From the NCBI GenBank assembly GCA_944588485.1, contig OX155895.1:5001-69000 (forward strand): a stretch of DNA of 64,000 nt, written 5' to 3'. Both the position numbers and the translations under genes were made by a program. Under the pieces are notes generated by a model. That model did no database searches, was not told the DNA's origin, and saw only the letters and a list, made by a program, of their open reading frames with translations. Position 1 is the first letter of the stretch, and each line of letters begins with the position of its first letter. This DNA comes from Phosphuga atrata (lineage: Eukaryota > Arthropoda > Insecta > Coleoptera > Silphidae). Positions 12,100-27,600 of the stretch are shown here, piece after piece.

Positions 12100-15000
12100 A
12101 TTTCTTAACATAAAGCTTCCCAGGGAATATTATATAAGTTTTCGGACTAATTTTGGGACGGTGAATCGAATGGTGAAGACTAGAAGTCTCTGTGGTGAGC
12201 GGTTCAAAAGTTATGACATCGTCAAATCAGTAAGAAATGTGCGATTGTGTACAGCGAAAAAAATATCAAATTTGTTTATTTGTAACTTTAGAGTGAAATA
12301 GACTGGAAAACCGTTTTCAGCACTTCGATTTCCTTCGTGCAACCAAGAAAAAATCACGAAAAAAATTTGCAAAAAAAATTTCGACAAAAATTTTTCATCA
12401 TTTCGTTCGAAAAATACATGCTTTTTCGGTTTTTCTCGATTTTTTCGAAAACGGTAAAGAGCAGCGAAATCATTTTTGGCACACAGAAACTACACGACAA
12501 GACGAACAAGTCGATGTGTAAATTGTGCGGAAATATTGAATAATTCCTCGAGTAATTTCAAACTGAAATTTACCCGATTCTCGAATTGCTAAGTAGATAT
12601 CTCGGAAACGGTTGCAGATAATTAAAAACGGATTGCGGCATCGTTTTCAGAAGGTAATTTTCCTATAGGTACACTAAGATTGTCCGCGGGGAATTCTCGA
12701 CTTTCCGTGATCTCCACTAGAGCGCCGAAATTTCATAAAAATTTCTTCAATTTTTGCAGGCGAAAGTGAACCAAAAGAGCTAGCGAATTATAATTTGCAT
12801 ATCTGTAATCAGCAGCGAAAATGCTTTTAGAAACGTTTTTAAATTTTGCTGTAGCTCAAAAAATAACGATTTTGAAAAAATCGATTTTCTCGCATTTCGT
12901 GGTTTCCGCGGTCTAGACTTACCGAGTCGATGGTAATTCTTAACAGAAAGCTTCCCAGGGAATATTATATAAGTTTTCGGACTAATTTTGGGACGGTGAA
13001 TCGAATGGTGAAGACTAGAAGTCTCTGTGGTGAGCGATTCAAAAGTTATGACATCGTCAAATCAGTAAGAAATGTGCGATTGTGTACAGCGAAAAAAATA
13101 TCAAATTTGTTTATTTGTAACTTTAGAGTGAAATAGACTGGAAAACCGTTTTCAGCACTTCGATTTCCTTCGTAAAACCAAGAAAAAATCACGAAAAAAA
13201 TTTGCAAAAAAAATTTCGACAAAAATTTTTCATCATTTCGTTCGAAAAATACATGCTTTTTCGGTTTTTCTCGATTTTTTCGAAAACGGTAAAGAGCAGC
13301 GAAATCATTTTTGGCACACAGAAACTACACGACAAGACGAACAAGTCGATGTGTAAATTGTCCGGAAATATTGAATAATTCCTCGAGTAATTTCAAACTG
13401 AAATTTACCCGATTCTCGAATTGCTAAGTAGATATCTCGGAAACGGTTGCAGATAATTAAAAACGGATTGCGGCATCGTTTTCAGAAGGTCATTTTCCTA
13501 TAGGTACACTAAGATTGTCCGCGGGGAATTCCCGACTTTCCGTGATCTCCACTAGAGCGCCGAAATTTCATAAAAATTTCTTCAATTTTTGCAGGCGAAA
13601 GTGAACCAAAAGAGCTAGCGAATTATAATTTGCATATCTGTAATCAGCGGCAAAGATGCTTTCAGAAACGTTTTTAAATTTCCTTGAGACAAAAAATAAC
13701 GATTTTGAAAAAATCGATTTTCTCGCATTTCGTCGTTTCCGCGGTCTAGACTTACCGAGTCGATGGTATTTCTTAACAGAAAGCTTCCCAGGGAATATTA
13801 TATAAGTTTTCGGACTAATTTTGGGACGGTGAATCGAATGGTGAAGACTAGAAGTCTCTGTGGTGAGCGGTTCAAAAGTTATGACATCGTCAAATCAGTA
13901 AGAAATGTGCGATTGTGTACAGCGAAAAAAATATCAAATTTGTTTATTTGTAACTTTAGAGTGAAATAGACTGGAAAACCGTTTTCAGCACTTCGATTTA
14001 CTTCGTGCAACCAAGAAAAAATCACGAAAAAAATTTGCAAAAAAAATTTCGACAAAAATTTTTCATCATTTCGTTCGAAAAATACATGCTTTTTCGGTTT
14101 TTCTCGATTTTTTCGAAAACGGTAAAGAGCAGCAAAATCATTTTTGGCACACAGAAACTACACGACAAGATGAACAAGTCGATGTGTAAATTGTCCCGAA
14201 ATATTGAATAATTCCTCGAGTAATTTCAAACTGAAATTTACCCGATTCTCGAATTGCTAAGTAGATATCTCGGAAACGGTTGCAGATAATTAAAAACGGA
14301 TTGCGGCATCGTTTTCAGAAGGTCATTTTCCTATAGGTACACTAAGATTGTCCGCGGGGAATTCCCGACTTTCCGTGATCTCCACTAGAGCGCCGAAATT
14401 TCATAAAAATTTCTTCAATTTTTGCAGGCGAAAGTGAACCAAAAGAGCTAGCGAATTATAATTTGCATATCTGTAATCAGCAGCAAAGATGCTTTCAGAA
14501 ACGTTTTTAAATTTCGTTGAGACTCAAAAAATAACGATTTTGAAAAAATCGATTTTCTCGCATTTCGTCGTTTCCGCGGTCTAGACTTACCGAGTCGATG
14601 GTATTTCTTAACATAAAGCTTCCCAGGGAATATTATATAAGTTTTCGGACTAATTTTGGGACAGTGAATCGAATGGTGAAGACTAGAAGTCTCTGTGGTG
14701 AGCGGTTCAAAAGTTATGACATCGTCAAATCAGTAAGAAATGTGCGATTGTGTACAGCGAAAAAAATATCAAATTTGTTTATTTGTAACTTTAGAGTGAA
14801 ATAGACTGGAAAACCGTTTTCAGCACTTCGATTTACTTCGTGCAACCAAGAAAAAATCACGAAAAAAATTTGCAAAAAAAATTTCGACAAAAATTTTTCA
14901 TCATTTCGTTCGAAAAATACATGCTTTTTCGGTTTTTCTCGATTTTTTCGAAAACGGTAAAGAGCAGCGAAATCATTTTTGGCACACAGAAACTACACGA

Positions 15001-15795
15001 CAAGACGAACAAGTCGATGTGTAAATTGTCCGGAAATATTCAATAATTCCTCGAGTAATTTCAAACTGAAATTTACCCGATTCTCGAATTGCTAAGTAGA
15101 TATCTCGGAAACGGTTGCAGATAATTAAAAACGGATTGCGGCATCGTTTTCAGAAGGTCATTTTCCTATAGGTACACTAAGATTGTCCGCGGGGAATTCC
15201 CGACTTTCCGTGATCTCCACTAGAGCGCCGAAATTTCATAAAAATTTCTTCAATTTTTGCAGGCGAAAGTGAACCAAAAGAGCTAGCGAATTATAATTTG
15301 CATATCTGTAATCAGCAGCAAAAATGCTTTCAGAAACGTTTTTAAATTTCGCTGTGACTCAAAAAATAACGATTTTGAAAAAATCGATTTTCTCGCATTT
15401 CGTCGTTTCCGCGGTCTAGACTTACCGAGTCGATGGTATTTCTTAACAGAAAGCTTCCCAGGGAATATTATATAAGTTTTCGGACTAATTTTGGGACGGT
15501 GAATCGAATGGTGAAGACTAGAAGTCTCTGTGGTGAGCGGTTCAAAAGTTATGACATCGTCAAATCAGTAAGAAATGTGCGAATGTGTACAGCGAAAAAA
15601 ATATCAAATTTGTTTATTTGTAACTTTAGAGTGAAATAGACTGGAAAACCGTTTTCAGCACTTCGATTTACTTCGTGCAACCAAGAAAAAATCACGAAAA
15701 AAATTTGCAAAAAAAAATTGCGACAAAAATTTTTCATCATTTCGTTCGAAAAATACATGCTTTTTCGGTTTTTCTCGATTTTTTCGAAAACGGTA
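12100..15795. repeat. Higher-order segment, copy 1 (about 4.4 satellite units)
   Basis: This run of units shares a series of private variants with 19615-23310 at a constant offset of 7515 bp (nine units): AACATAAAG at 12115, GTGCGG at 12525, AAGGTAATT near 12652, GAGCGATTC near 13033, CGTAAAACC near 13172, and a 2-bp loss in the TTGAGAC segment near 13687. Copies differ at scattered positions. Confidence 0.75.
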
Positions 15796-18700
15796 AAGAG
15801 TAGCGAAATCATTTTTGGCACACAGAAACTACACGACAAGACGAACAAGTCGATGTGTAAATTGTCCGGAAATATTGAATAATTCCTCGAGTAATTTCAA
15901 ACTGAAATTTACCCGATTCTCGAATTACTAAGTAGATATCTCGGAAACGGTTGCAGATAATTAAAAACGGATTGCGGCATCGTTTTCAGAAGGTCATTTT
16001 CCTATAGGTACACTAAGAATGTCCGCGGGGAATTCCTGACTTTCCGTGATCTTCACTAGAGCGCCGAAATTTCATAAAAATTTCTTCAATTTTTGCAGGC
16101 GAAAGTGAACCAAAAGAGCTAGCGAATTATAATTTGCATATCTGTAATCAGCAGCAAAAATGCTTTCAGAAACGTTTTTAAATTTCGCTGTGACTCAAAA
16201 AATAACGATTTTGAAAAAATCGATTTTCTCGCATTTCGTCGTTTCCGCGGTCTAGACTTACCGAGTCGATGGTATTTCTTAACAGAAAGCTTCCCAGGGA
16301 ATATTATATAAGTTTTCGGACTAATTTTGGGACGGTGAATCGAATGGTGAAGACTAGAAGTCTCTGTGGTGAGCGGTTCAAAAGTTATGACATCGTCAAA
16401 TCAGTAAGAAATGTGCGAATGTGTACAGCGAAAAAAATATCAAATTTGTTTATTTGTAACTTTAGAGTGAAATAGACTGGAAAACCGTTTTTAGCACTTC
16501 GATTTACTTCGTGCAACCAAGAAAAAATCACGAAAAAAATTTGCAAAAAAAAATTGCGACAAAAATTTTTCATCATTTCGTTCGAAAAATACATGCTTTT
16601 TCGGTTTTTCTCGATTTTTTCGAAAACGGTAAAGAGTAGCGAAATCATTTTTGGCACACAGAAACTACACGACAAGACGAACAAGTCGATGTGTAAATTG
16701 TCCGGAAATATTGAATAATTCCTCGAGTAATTTCAAACTGAAATTTACCCGATTCTCGAATTACTAAGTAGATATCTCGGAAACGGTTGCAGATAATTAA
16801 AAACGGATTGCGGCATCGTTTTCAGAAGGTCATTTTCCTATAGGTACACTAAGAATGTCCGCGGGGAATTCCTGACTTTCCGTGATCTCCACTAGAGCGC
16901 CGAAATTTCATAAAAATTTCTTCAATTTTTGCAGGCGAAAGTGAACCAAAAGAGCTAGCGAATTATAATTTGCATATCTGTAATCAGCAGCAAAAATTCT
17001 TTCAGAAACGTTTTTAAATTTCGCTCTGACTCAAAAAATAACGATTTTGAAAAAATCGATTTTCTCGCATTTCGTCGTTTCCGCGGTCTAGACTTACCGA
17101 GTCGATGGTATTTCTTAACAGAAAGCTTCCCAGGGAATATTATATAAGTTTTCGGACTAATTTTGGGACGGTGAATCGAATGGTGAAGACTAGAAGTCTC
17201 TGTGGTGAGCGGTTCAAAAGTTATGACATCGTCAAATCAGTAAGAAATGTGCGATTGTGTACAGCGAAAAAAATATCAAATTTGTTTATTTGTAACTTTA
17301 GAGTGAAATAGACTGGAAAACCGTTTTCAGCACTTCGATTTCCTTCGTGCAACCAAGAAAAAATCACGAAAAAAATTTGCAAAAAAAATTTCGACAAAAA
17401 TTTTTCATCATTTCGTTCGAAAAATACATGCTTTTTCGGTTTTTCTCGATTTTTTCGAAAACGGTAAAGAGCAGCGAAATCATTTTTGGCACACAGAAAC
17501 TACACGACAAGACGAACAAGTCGATGTGTAAATTGTCCGGAAATATTGAATAATTCCTCGAGTAATTTCAAACTGAAATTTACCCGATTCTCGAATTGCT
17601 AAGTAGATATCTCGGAAACGGTTGCAGATAATTAAAAACCGATTGCGGCATCGTTTTCAGAAGTTCATTTTCCTATAGGTACACTAAGATTGTCCGCGGG
17701 GAATTCTCGACTTTCCGTGATCTCCACTAGAGCGCCGAAATTTCATAAAAATTTCTTCAATTTTTGCAGGCGAAAGTGAACCAAAAGAGCTAGCGAATTA
17801 TAATTTGCATATCTGTAATCAGCAGCGAAAATGCTTTTAGAAACGTTTTTAAATTTTGCTGTAACTCAAAAAATAACGATTTTGAAAAAATCGATTTTCT
17901 CGCATTTCGTGGTTTCCGCGGTCTAGACTTACCGAGTCGATGGTAATTCTTAACAGAAAGCTTCCCAGGGAATATTATATAAGTTTTCGGACTAATTTTG
18001 GGACGGTGAATCGAATGGTGAAGACAAGAAGTCTCTGTGGTGAGCGGTTCAAAAGTTATGACATCGTCAAATCAGTAAGAAATGTGCGATTGTGTACAGC
18101 GAAAAAAATATCAAATTTGTTTATTTGTAACTTTAGAGTGAAATAGACTGGAAAACCGTTTTCAGCACTTCGATTTCCTTCGTGCAACCAAGAAAAAATC
18201 ACGAAAAAAATTTGCAAAAAAAATTTCGACAAAAATTTTTCATCATTTCGTTCGAAAAATACATGCTTTTTCGGTTTTTCTCGATTTTTTCGAAAACGGT
18301 AAAGAGCAGCGAAATCATTTTTGGCACACAGAAACTACACGACAAGACGAACAAGTCGATGTGTAAATTGTCCGGAAATATTGAATAATTCCTCGAGTAA
18401 TTTCAAACTGAAATTTACCCGATTCTCGAATTGCTAAGTAGATATCTCGGAAACGGTTGCAGATAATTAAAAACGGATTGCGGCATCGTTTTCAGAAGGT
18501 CATTTTCCTATAGGTACACTAAGATTGTCCGCGGGGAATTCCCGACTTTCCGTGATCTCCACTAGAGCGCCGAAATTTCATAAAAATTTCTTCAATTTTT
18601 GCAGGCGAAAGTGAATCAAAAGAGCTAGCGAATTATAATTTGCATATCTGTAATCAGCAGCAAAAATGCTTTCAGAAACGTTTTTAAATTTCGCTCTGAC

Positions 18701-19614
18701 TCAAAAAATAACGATTTTGAAAAAATCGATTTTCTCGCATTTCGTCGTTTCCGCGGTCTAGACTTACCGAGTCGATGGTATTTCTTAACAGAAAGCTTCC
18801 CAGGGAATATTATATAAGTTTTCGGACTAATTTTGGGACGGTGAATCGAATGGTGAAGACTAGAAGTCTCTGTGGTGAGCGGTTCAAAAGTTATGACATC
18901 GTCAAATCAGTAAGAAATGTGCGATTGTGTACAGCGAAAAAAATATCAAATTTGTTTATTTGTAACTTTAGAGTGAAATAGACTGGAAAACCGTTTTCAG
19001 CACTTCGATTTCCTTCGTGCAACCAAGAAAAAATCACGAAAAAAATTTGCAAAAAAAATTTCGACAAAAATTTTTCATCATTTCGTTCGAAAAATACATG
19101 CTTTTTCGGTTTTTCTCGATTTTTTCGAAAACGGTAAAGAGCAGCGAAATCATTTTTGGCACACAGAAACTACACGACAAGACGAACAAGTCGATGTGTA
19201 AATTGTGCGGAAATATTGAATAATTCCTCGAGTAATTTCAAACTGAAATTTACCCGATTCTCGAATTGCTAAGTAGATATCTCGGAAACGGTTGCAGATA
19301 ATTAAAAACCGATTGCGGCATCGTTTTCATAAGTTCATTTTCCTATAGGTACACTAAGATTGTCCGCGGGGAATTCCCGACTTTGCGTGATCTCCACTAG
19401 AGCGCCGAAATTTCATAAAAATTTCTTCAATTTTTGCAGGCGAAAGTGAACCAAAAGAGCTAACGAATTATAATTTGCATATCTGTAATCAGCAGCAAAA
19501 ATGCTTTCAGAAACGTTTTTAAATTTCGCTGTGACTCAAAAAATAACGATTTTGAAAAAATCGATTTTCTCGCATTTCGTCGTTTCCGCGGTCTAGACTT
19601 ACCGAGTCGATGGT

Positions 19615-22600
19615 ATTTCTTAACATAAAGCTTCCCAGGGAATATTATATAAGTTTTCGGACTAATTTTGGGACGGTGAATCGAATGGTGAAGACTAGAA
19701 GTCTCTGTGGTGAGCGGTTCAAAAGTTATGACATCGTCAAATCAGTAAGAAATGTGCGATTGTGTACAGCGAAAAAAATATCAAATTTTTTTATTTGTGA
19801 CTTTAGAGTGAAATAGACTGGAAAACCGTTTTCAGCACTTCGATTTCCTTCGTGCAACCAAGAAAAAATCACGAAAAAAATTTGCAAAAAAAATTTCGAC
19901 AAAAATTTTTCATCATTTCGTTCGAAAAATACATGCTTTTTCGGTTTTTCTCGATTTTTTCGAAAACGGTAAAGAGTAGCGAAATCATTTTTGGCACACA
20001 GAAACTACACGACAAGACGAACAAGTCGATGTGTAAATTGTGCGGAAATATTGAATAATTCCTCGAGTAATTTCAAACTGAAATTTACCCGATTCTCGAA
20101 TTGCTAAGTAGATATCTCGGAAACGGTTGCAGATAATTAAAAACGGATTGCGGCATCGTTTTCAGAAGGTAATTTTCCTATAGGTACACTAAGATTGTCC
20201 GCGGGGAATTCTCGACTTTCCGTGATCTCCACTAGAGCGCCGAAATTTCATAAAAATTTCTTCAATTTTTGCAGGCGAAAGTGAACCAAAAGAGCTGGCG
20301 AATTATAATTTGCATATCTGTAATCAGCAGCGAAAATGCTTTTAGAAACGTTTTTAAATTTTGCTGTAGCTCAAAAAATAACGATTTTGAAAAAATCGAT
20401 TTTCTCGCATTTCGTGGTTTCCGCGGTCTAGACTTACCGAGTCGATGGTAATTCTTAACAGAAAGCTTCCCAGGGAATATTATATAAGTTTTCGGACTAA
20501 TTTTGGGACGGTGAATCGAATGGTGAAGACTAGAAGTCTCTGTGGTGAGCGATTCAAAAGTTATGACATCGTCAAATCAGTAAGAAATGTGCGATTGTGT
20601 ACAGCGAAAAAAATATCAAATTTGTTTATTTGTAACTTTAGAGTGAAATAGACTGGAAAACCGTTTTCAGCACTTCGATTTCCTTCGTAAAACCAAGAAA
20701 AAATCACGAAAAAAATTTGCAAAAAAAATTTCGACAAAAATTTTTCATCATTTCGTTCGAAAAATACATGCTTTTTCGGTTTTTCTCGATTTTTTCGAAA
20801 ACGGTAAAGAGCAGCGAAATCATTTTTGGCACACAGAAACTACACGACAAGACGAACAAGTCGATGTGTAAATTGTCCGGAAATATTGAATAATTCCTCG
20901 AGTAATTTCAAACTGAAATTTACCCGATTCTCGAATTGCTAAGTAGATATCTCGGAAACGGTTGCAGATAATTAAAAACGGATTGCGGCATCGTTTTCAG
21001 AAGGTCATTTTCCTATAGGTACACTAAGATTGTCCGCGGGGAATTCCCGACTTTCCGTGATCTCCACTAGAGCGCCGAAATTTCATAAAAATTTCTTCAA
21101 TTTTTGCAGGCGAAAGTGAACCAAAAGAGCTAGCGAATTATAATTTGCATATCTGTAATCAGCAGCAAAGATGCTTTCAGAAACGTTTTTAAATTTCCTT
21201 GAGACAAAAAATAACGATTTTGAAAAAATCGATTTTCTCGCATTTCGTCGTTTCCGCGGTCTAGACTTACCGAGTCGATGGTATTTCTTAACAGAAAGCT
21301 TCCCAGGGAATATTATATAAGTTTTCGGACTAATTTTGGGACGGTGAATCGAATGGTGAAGACTAGAAGTCTCTGTGGTGAGCGGTTCAAAAGTTATGAC
21401 ATCGTCAAATCAGTAAGAAATGTGCGATTGTGTACAGCGAAAAAAATATCAAATTTGTTTATTTGTAACTTTAGAGTGAAATAGACTGGAAAACCGTTTT
21501 CAGCACTTCGATTTACTTCGTGCAACCAAGAAAAAATCACGAAAAAAATTTGCAAAAAAAATTTCGACAAAAATTTTTCATCATTTCGTTCGAAAAATAC
21601 ATGCTTTTTCGGTTTTTCTCGATTTTTTCGAAAACGGTAAAGAGCAGCAAAATCATTTTTGGCACACAGAAACTACACGACAAGACGAACAAGTCGATGT
21701 GTAAATTGTCCCGAAATATTGAATAATTCCTCGAGTAATTTCAAACTGAAATTTACCCGATTCTCGAATTGCTAAGTAGATATCTCGGAAACGGTTGCAG
21801 ATAATTAAAAACGGATTGCGGCATCGTTTTCAGAAGGTCATTTTCCTATAGGTACACTAAGATTGTCCGCGGGGAATTCCCGACTTTCCGTGATCTCCAC
21901 TAGAGCGCCGAAATTTCATAAAAATTTCTTCAATTTTTGCAGGCGAAAGTGAACCAAAAGAGCTAGCGAATTATAATTTGCATATCTGTAATCAGCAGCA
22001 AAGATGCTTTCAGAAACGTTTTTAAATTTCGTTGAGACTCAAAAAATAACGATTTTGAAAAAATCGATTTTCTCGCATTTCGTCGTTTCCGCGGTCTAGA
22101 CTTACCGAGTCGATGGTATTTCTTAACATAAAGCTTCCCAGGGAATATTATATAAGTTTTCGGACTAATTTTGGGACGGTGAATCGAATGGTGAAGACTA
22201 GAAGTCTCTGTGGTGAGCGGTTCAAAAGTTATGACATCGTCAAATCAGTAAGAAATGTGCGATTGTGTACAGCGAAAAAAATATCAAATTTGTTTATTTG
22301 TAACTTTAGAGTGAAATAGACTGGAAAACCGTTTTCAGCACTTCGATTTACTTCGTGCAACCAAGAAAAAATCACGAAAAAAATTTGCAAAAAAAATTTC
22401 GACAAAAATTTTTCATCATTTCGTTCGAAAAATACATGCTTTTTCGGTTTTTCTCGATTTTTTCGAAAACGGTAAAGAGCAGCGAAATCATTTTTGGCAC
22501 ACAGAAACTACACGACAAGACGAACAAGTCGATGTGTAAATTGTCCGGAAATATTCAATAATTCCTCGAGTAATTTCAAACTGAAATTTACCCGATTCTC

Positions 22601-23310
22601 GAATTGCTAAGTAGATATCTCGGAAACGGTTGCAGATAATTAAAAACGGATTGCGGCATCGTTTTCAGAAGGTCATTTTCCTATAGGTACACTAAGATTG
22701 TCCGCGGGGAATTCCCGACTTTCCGTGATCTCCACTAGAGCGCCGAAATTTCATAAAAATTTCTTCAATTTTTGCAGGCGAAAGTGAACCAAAAGAGCTA
22801 GCGAATTATAATTTGCATATCTGTAATCAGCAGCAAAAATGCTTTCAGAAACGTTTTTAAATTTCGCTGTGACTCAAAAAATAACGATTTTGAAAAAATC
22901 GATTTTCTCGCATTTCGTCGTTTCCGCGGTCTAGACTTACCGAGTCGATGGTATTTCTTAACAGAAAGCTTCCCAGGGAATATTATATAAGTTTTCGGAC
23001 TAATTTTGGGACGGTGAATCGAATGGTGAAGACTAGAAGTCTCTGTGGTGAGCGGTTCAAAAGTTATGACATCGTCAAATCAGTAAGAAATGTGCGAATG
23101 TGTACAGCGAAAAAAATATCAAATTTGTTTATTTGTAACTTTAGAGTGAAATAGACTGGAAAACCGTTTTCAGCACTTCGATTTACTTCGTGCAACCAAG
23201 AAAAAATCACGAAAAAAATTTGCAAAAAAAAATTGCGACAAAAATTTTTCATCATTTCGTTCGAAAAATACATGCTTTTTCGGTTTTTCTCGATTTTTTC
23301 GAAAACGGTA
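19615..23310. repeat. Higher-order segment, copy 2 (about 4.4 satellite units)
   Basis: This is the partner of 12100-15795. The same private variants appear in the same order 7515 bp downstream, including GTGCGG at 20040, CGTAAAACC near 20687 and the 2-bp loss near 21202. Similarity of variant pattern stops near 23310, where the following units belong to a different subtype. Confidence 0.75.
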
Positions 23311-24618
23311 AAGAGCAGCGAAATCATTTTTGGCACACAGAAACTACACGACAAGACGAACAAGTCGATGTGTAAATTGTCCGGAAATATTGAATAATTC
23401 CTCGAGTAATTTCAAACTGAAATTTACCCGATTCTCGAATTGCTAAGTAGATATCTCGGAAACGGTTGCAGATAATTAAAAACGGATTGCGGCATCGTTT
23501 TCAGAAGGTAATTTTCCTATAGGTACACTAAGATTGTCCGCGGGGAATTCTCGACTTTCCGTGATCTCCACTAGAGCGCCGAAATTTCATAAAAATTTCT
23601 TCAATTTTTGCAGGCGAAAGTGAACCAAAAGAGCTAGCGAATTATAATTTGCATATCTGTAATCAGCAGCGAAAATGCTTTTAGAAACGTTTTTAAATTT
23701 TGCTGTAACTCAAAAAATAACGATTTTGAAAAAATCGATTTTCTCGCATTTCGTGGTTTCCGCGGTCTAGACTTACCGAGTCGATGGTAATTCTTAACAG
23801 AAAGCTTCCCAGGGAATATTATATAAGTTTTCGGACTAATTTTGGGACGGTGAATCGAATGGTGAAGACTAGAAGTCTCTGTGGTGAGCGATTCAAAAGT
23901 TATGACATCTTCAAATCAGTAAGAAATGTGCGATTGTGTACAGCGAAAAAAATATCAAATTTGTTTATTTGTAACTTTAGAGTGAAATAGACTGGAAAAC
24001 CGTTTACAGCACTTCGATTTCCTTCGTGCAACCAAGAAAAAATCACGAAAAAAATTTGCAAAAAAAATTTCGACAAAAATTTTTCATCATTTCGTTCGAA
24101 AAATACATGCTTTTTCGGTTTTTCTCGATTTTTTCGAAAACGGTAAAGAGCAGCGAAATCATTTTTGGCACACAGAAACTACACGACAAGACGAACAAGT
24201 CGATGTGTAAATTGTCCGGAAATATTGAATAATTCCTCGAGTAATTTCAAACTGAAATTTACCCGATTCTCGAATTGCTAAGTAGATATCTCGGAAACGG
24301 TTGCAGATAATTAAAAACGGATTGCGGCATCGTTTTCAGAAGGTAATTTTCCTATAGGTACACTAAGATTGTCCGCGGGGAATTCTCGACTTTCCGTGAT
24401 CTCCACTAGAGCGCCGAAATTTCATAAAAATTTCTTCAATTTTTGCAGGCGAAAGTGAACCAAAAGAGCTAGCGAATTATAATTTGCATATCTGTAATCA
24501 GCAGCGAAAATGCTTTTAGAAACGTTTTTAAATTTTGCTGTAACTCAAAAAATAACGATTTTGAAAAAATCGATTTTCTCGCATTTCGTGGTTTCCGCGG
24601 TGTAGACTTACCGAGTCG

Positions 24619-27600
24619 ATGGTAATTCTTAACAGAAAGCTTCCCAGGGAATATTATATAAGTTTTCGGACTAATTTTGGGACGGTGAATCGAATGGTGA
24701 AGACTAGAAGTCTCTGTGGTGAGCGATTCAAAAGTTATGACATCTTCAAATCAGTAAGAAATGTGCGATTGTGTACAGCGAAAAAAATATCAAATTTGTT
24801 TATTTGTAACTTTAGAGTGAAATAGACTGGAAAACCGTTTACAGCACTTCGATTTCCTTCGTGCAACCAAGAAAAAATCACGAAAAAAATTTGCAAAAAA
24901 AATTTCGACAAAAATTTTTCATCATTTCGTTCGAAAAATACATGCTTTTTCGGTTTTTCTCGATTTTTTCGAAAACGGTAAAGAGCAGCGAAATCATTTT
25001 TGGCACACAGAAACTACACGACAAGACGAACAAGTCGATGTATAAATTGTCCGGAAATATTGAATAATTCCTCGAGTAATTTCAAACTGAAATTTACCCG
25101 ATTCTCGAATTGCTAAGTAGATATCTCGGAAACGGTTGCAGATAATTAAAAACGGATTGCGGCATCGTTTTCAGAAGGTCATTTTCCTATAGGTACACTA
25201 AGATTGTCCGCGGGGAATTCCCGACTTTCCGTGATCTCCACTAGAGCGCCGAAATTTCATAAAAATTTCTTCAATTTTTGCAGGCGAAAGTGAACCAAAA
25301 GAGCTAGCGAATTATAATTTGCATATCTGTAATCAGCAGCAAAGATGCTTTCAGAAACGTTTTTAAATTTCGTTGAGACTCAAAAAATAACGATTTTGAA
25401 AAAATCGATTTTCTCGCATTTCGTCGTTTCCGCGGTCAAGACTTACCGAGTCGATGGTATTTCTTAACATAAAGCTTCCCAGGGAATATTATATAAGTTT
25501 TCGGACTAATTTTCGGACGGTGAATCGAATGGTGAAGACTAGAAGTCTCTGTGGTGAGCGGTTCAAAAGTTATGACATCGTCAAATCAGTAAGAAATGTG
25601 CGATTGTGTACAGCGAAAAAAATATCAAATTTGTTTATTTGTAACTTTAGAGTGAAATAGACTGGAAAACCGTTTTCAGCACTTCGATTTACTTCGTGCA
25701 ACCAAGAAAAAATCACGAAAAAAATTTGCAAAAAAAATTGCGACAAAAATTTTTCATCATTTCGTTCGAAAAATACATGCTTTTTCGGTTTTTCTCGATT
25801 TTTTCGAAAACGGTAAAGAGCAGCGAAATCATTTTTGGCACACAGAAACTACACGACAAGACGAACAAGTCGATGTGTAAATTGTCCGGAAATATTGAAT
25901 AATTCCTCGAGTAATTTCAAACTGAAATTTACCCGATTCTCGAATTGCTAAGTAGATATCTCGGAAACGGTTGCAGATAATTAAAAACGGATTGCGGCAT
26001 CGTTTTCAGAAGGTCGTTTTCCTATAGGTACACTAAGATTGTCCGCGGGGAATTCCCGACTTTCCGTGATCTCCACTAGAGCGCCGAAATTTCATAAAAA
26101 TTTCTTCAATTTTTGCAGGCGAAAGTGAACCAAAAGAGCTAGCGAATTATAATTTGCATATCTGTAATCAGCAGCGAAAATGCTTTTAGAAACGTTTTTA
26201 AATTTTGCTGTAACTCAAAAAATAACGATTTTGAAAAAATCGATTTTCTCGCATTTCGTGGTTTCCGCGGTCTAGACTTACCGAGTCGATGGTAATTCTT
26301 AACAGAAAGCTTCCCAGGGAATATTATATAAGTTTTCGGACTAATTTTGGGACGGTGAATCGAATGGTGAAGACTAGAAGTCTCTGTGGTGAGCGATTCA
26401 AAAGTTATGACATCTTCAAATCAGTAAGAAATGTGCGATTGTGTACAGCGAAAAAAATATCAAATTTGTTTATTTGTAACTTTAGAGTGAAATAGACTGG
26501 AAAACCGTTTACAGCACTTCGATTTCCTTCGTGCAACCAAGAAAAAATCACGAAAAAAATTTGCAAAAAAAATTTCGACAAAAATTTTTCATCATTTCGT
26601 TCGAAAAATACATGCTTTTTCGGTTTTTCTCGATTTTTTCGAAAACGGTAGAGAGCAGCGAAATCATTTTTGGCACACAGAAACTACACGACAAGACGAA
26701 CAAGTCGATGTATAAATTGTCCGGAAATATTGAATAATTCCTCGAGTAATTTCAAACTGAAATTTACCCGATTCTCGAATTGCTAAGTAGATATCTCGGA
26801 AACGGTTGCAGATAATTAAAAACGGATTGCGGCATCGTTTTCAGAAGGTCATTTTCCTATAGGTACACTAAGATTGTCCGCGGGGAATTCCCGACTTTCC
26901 GTGATCTCCACTAGAGCGCCGAAATTTCATAAAAATTTCTTCAATTTTTGCAGGCGAAAGTGAACCAAAAGAGCTAGCGAATTATAATTTGCATATCTGT
27001 AATCAGCAGCAAAGATGCTTTCAGAAACGTTTTTAAATTTCGTTGAGACTCAAAAAATAACGATTTTGAAAAAATCGATTTTCTCGCATTTCGTCGTTTC
27101 CGCGGTCAAGACTTACCGAGTCGATGGTATTTCTTAACATAAAGCTTCCCAGGGAATATTATATAAGTTTTCGGACTAATTTTGGGACGGTGAATCGAAT
27201 GGTGAAGACTAGAAGTCTCTGTGGTGAGCGGTTCAAAAGTTATGACATCGTCAAATCAGTAAGAAATGTGCGATTGTGTACAGCGAAAAAAATATCAAAT
27301 TTGTTTATTTGTAACTTTAGAGTGAAATAGACTGGAAAACCGTTTTCAGCACTTCGATTTACTTCGTGCAACCAAGAAAAAATCACGAAAAAAATTTGCA
27401 AAAAAAATTTCGACAAAAATTTTTCATCATTTCGTTCGAAAAATACATGCTTTTTCGGTTTTTCTCGATTTTTTCGAAAACGGTAAAGAGCAGCGAAATC
27501 ATTTTTGGCACACAGAAACTACACGACAAGACGAACAAGTCGATGTGTAAATTGTCCGGAAATATTGAATAATTCCTCGAGTAATTTCAAACTGAAATTT

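Noticed and set aside
15549..23363. 99-codon - strand frames in three units
   Set aside because: They appear only where an extra A in an oligo-A tract joins two short frames. They are an indel effect, not genes.
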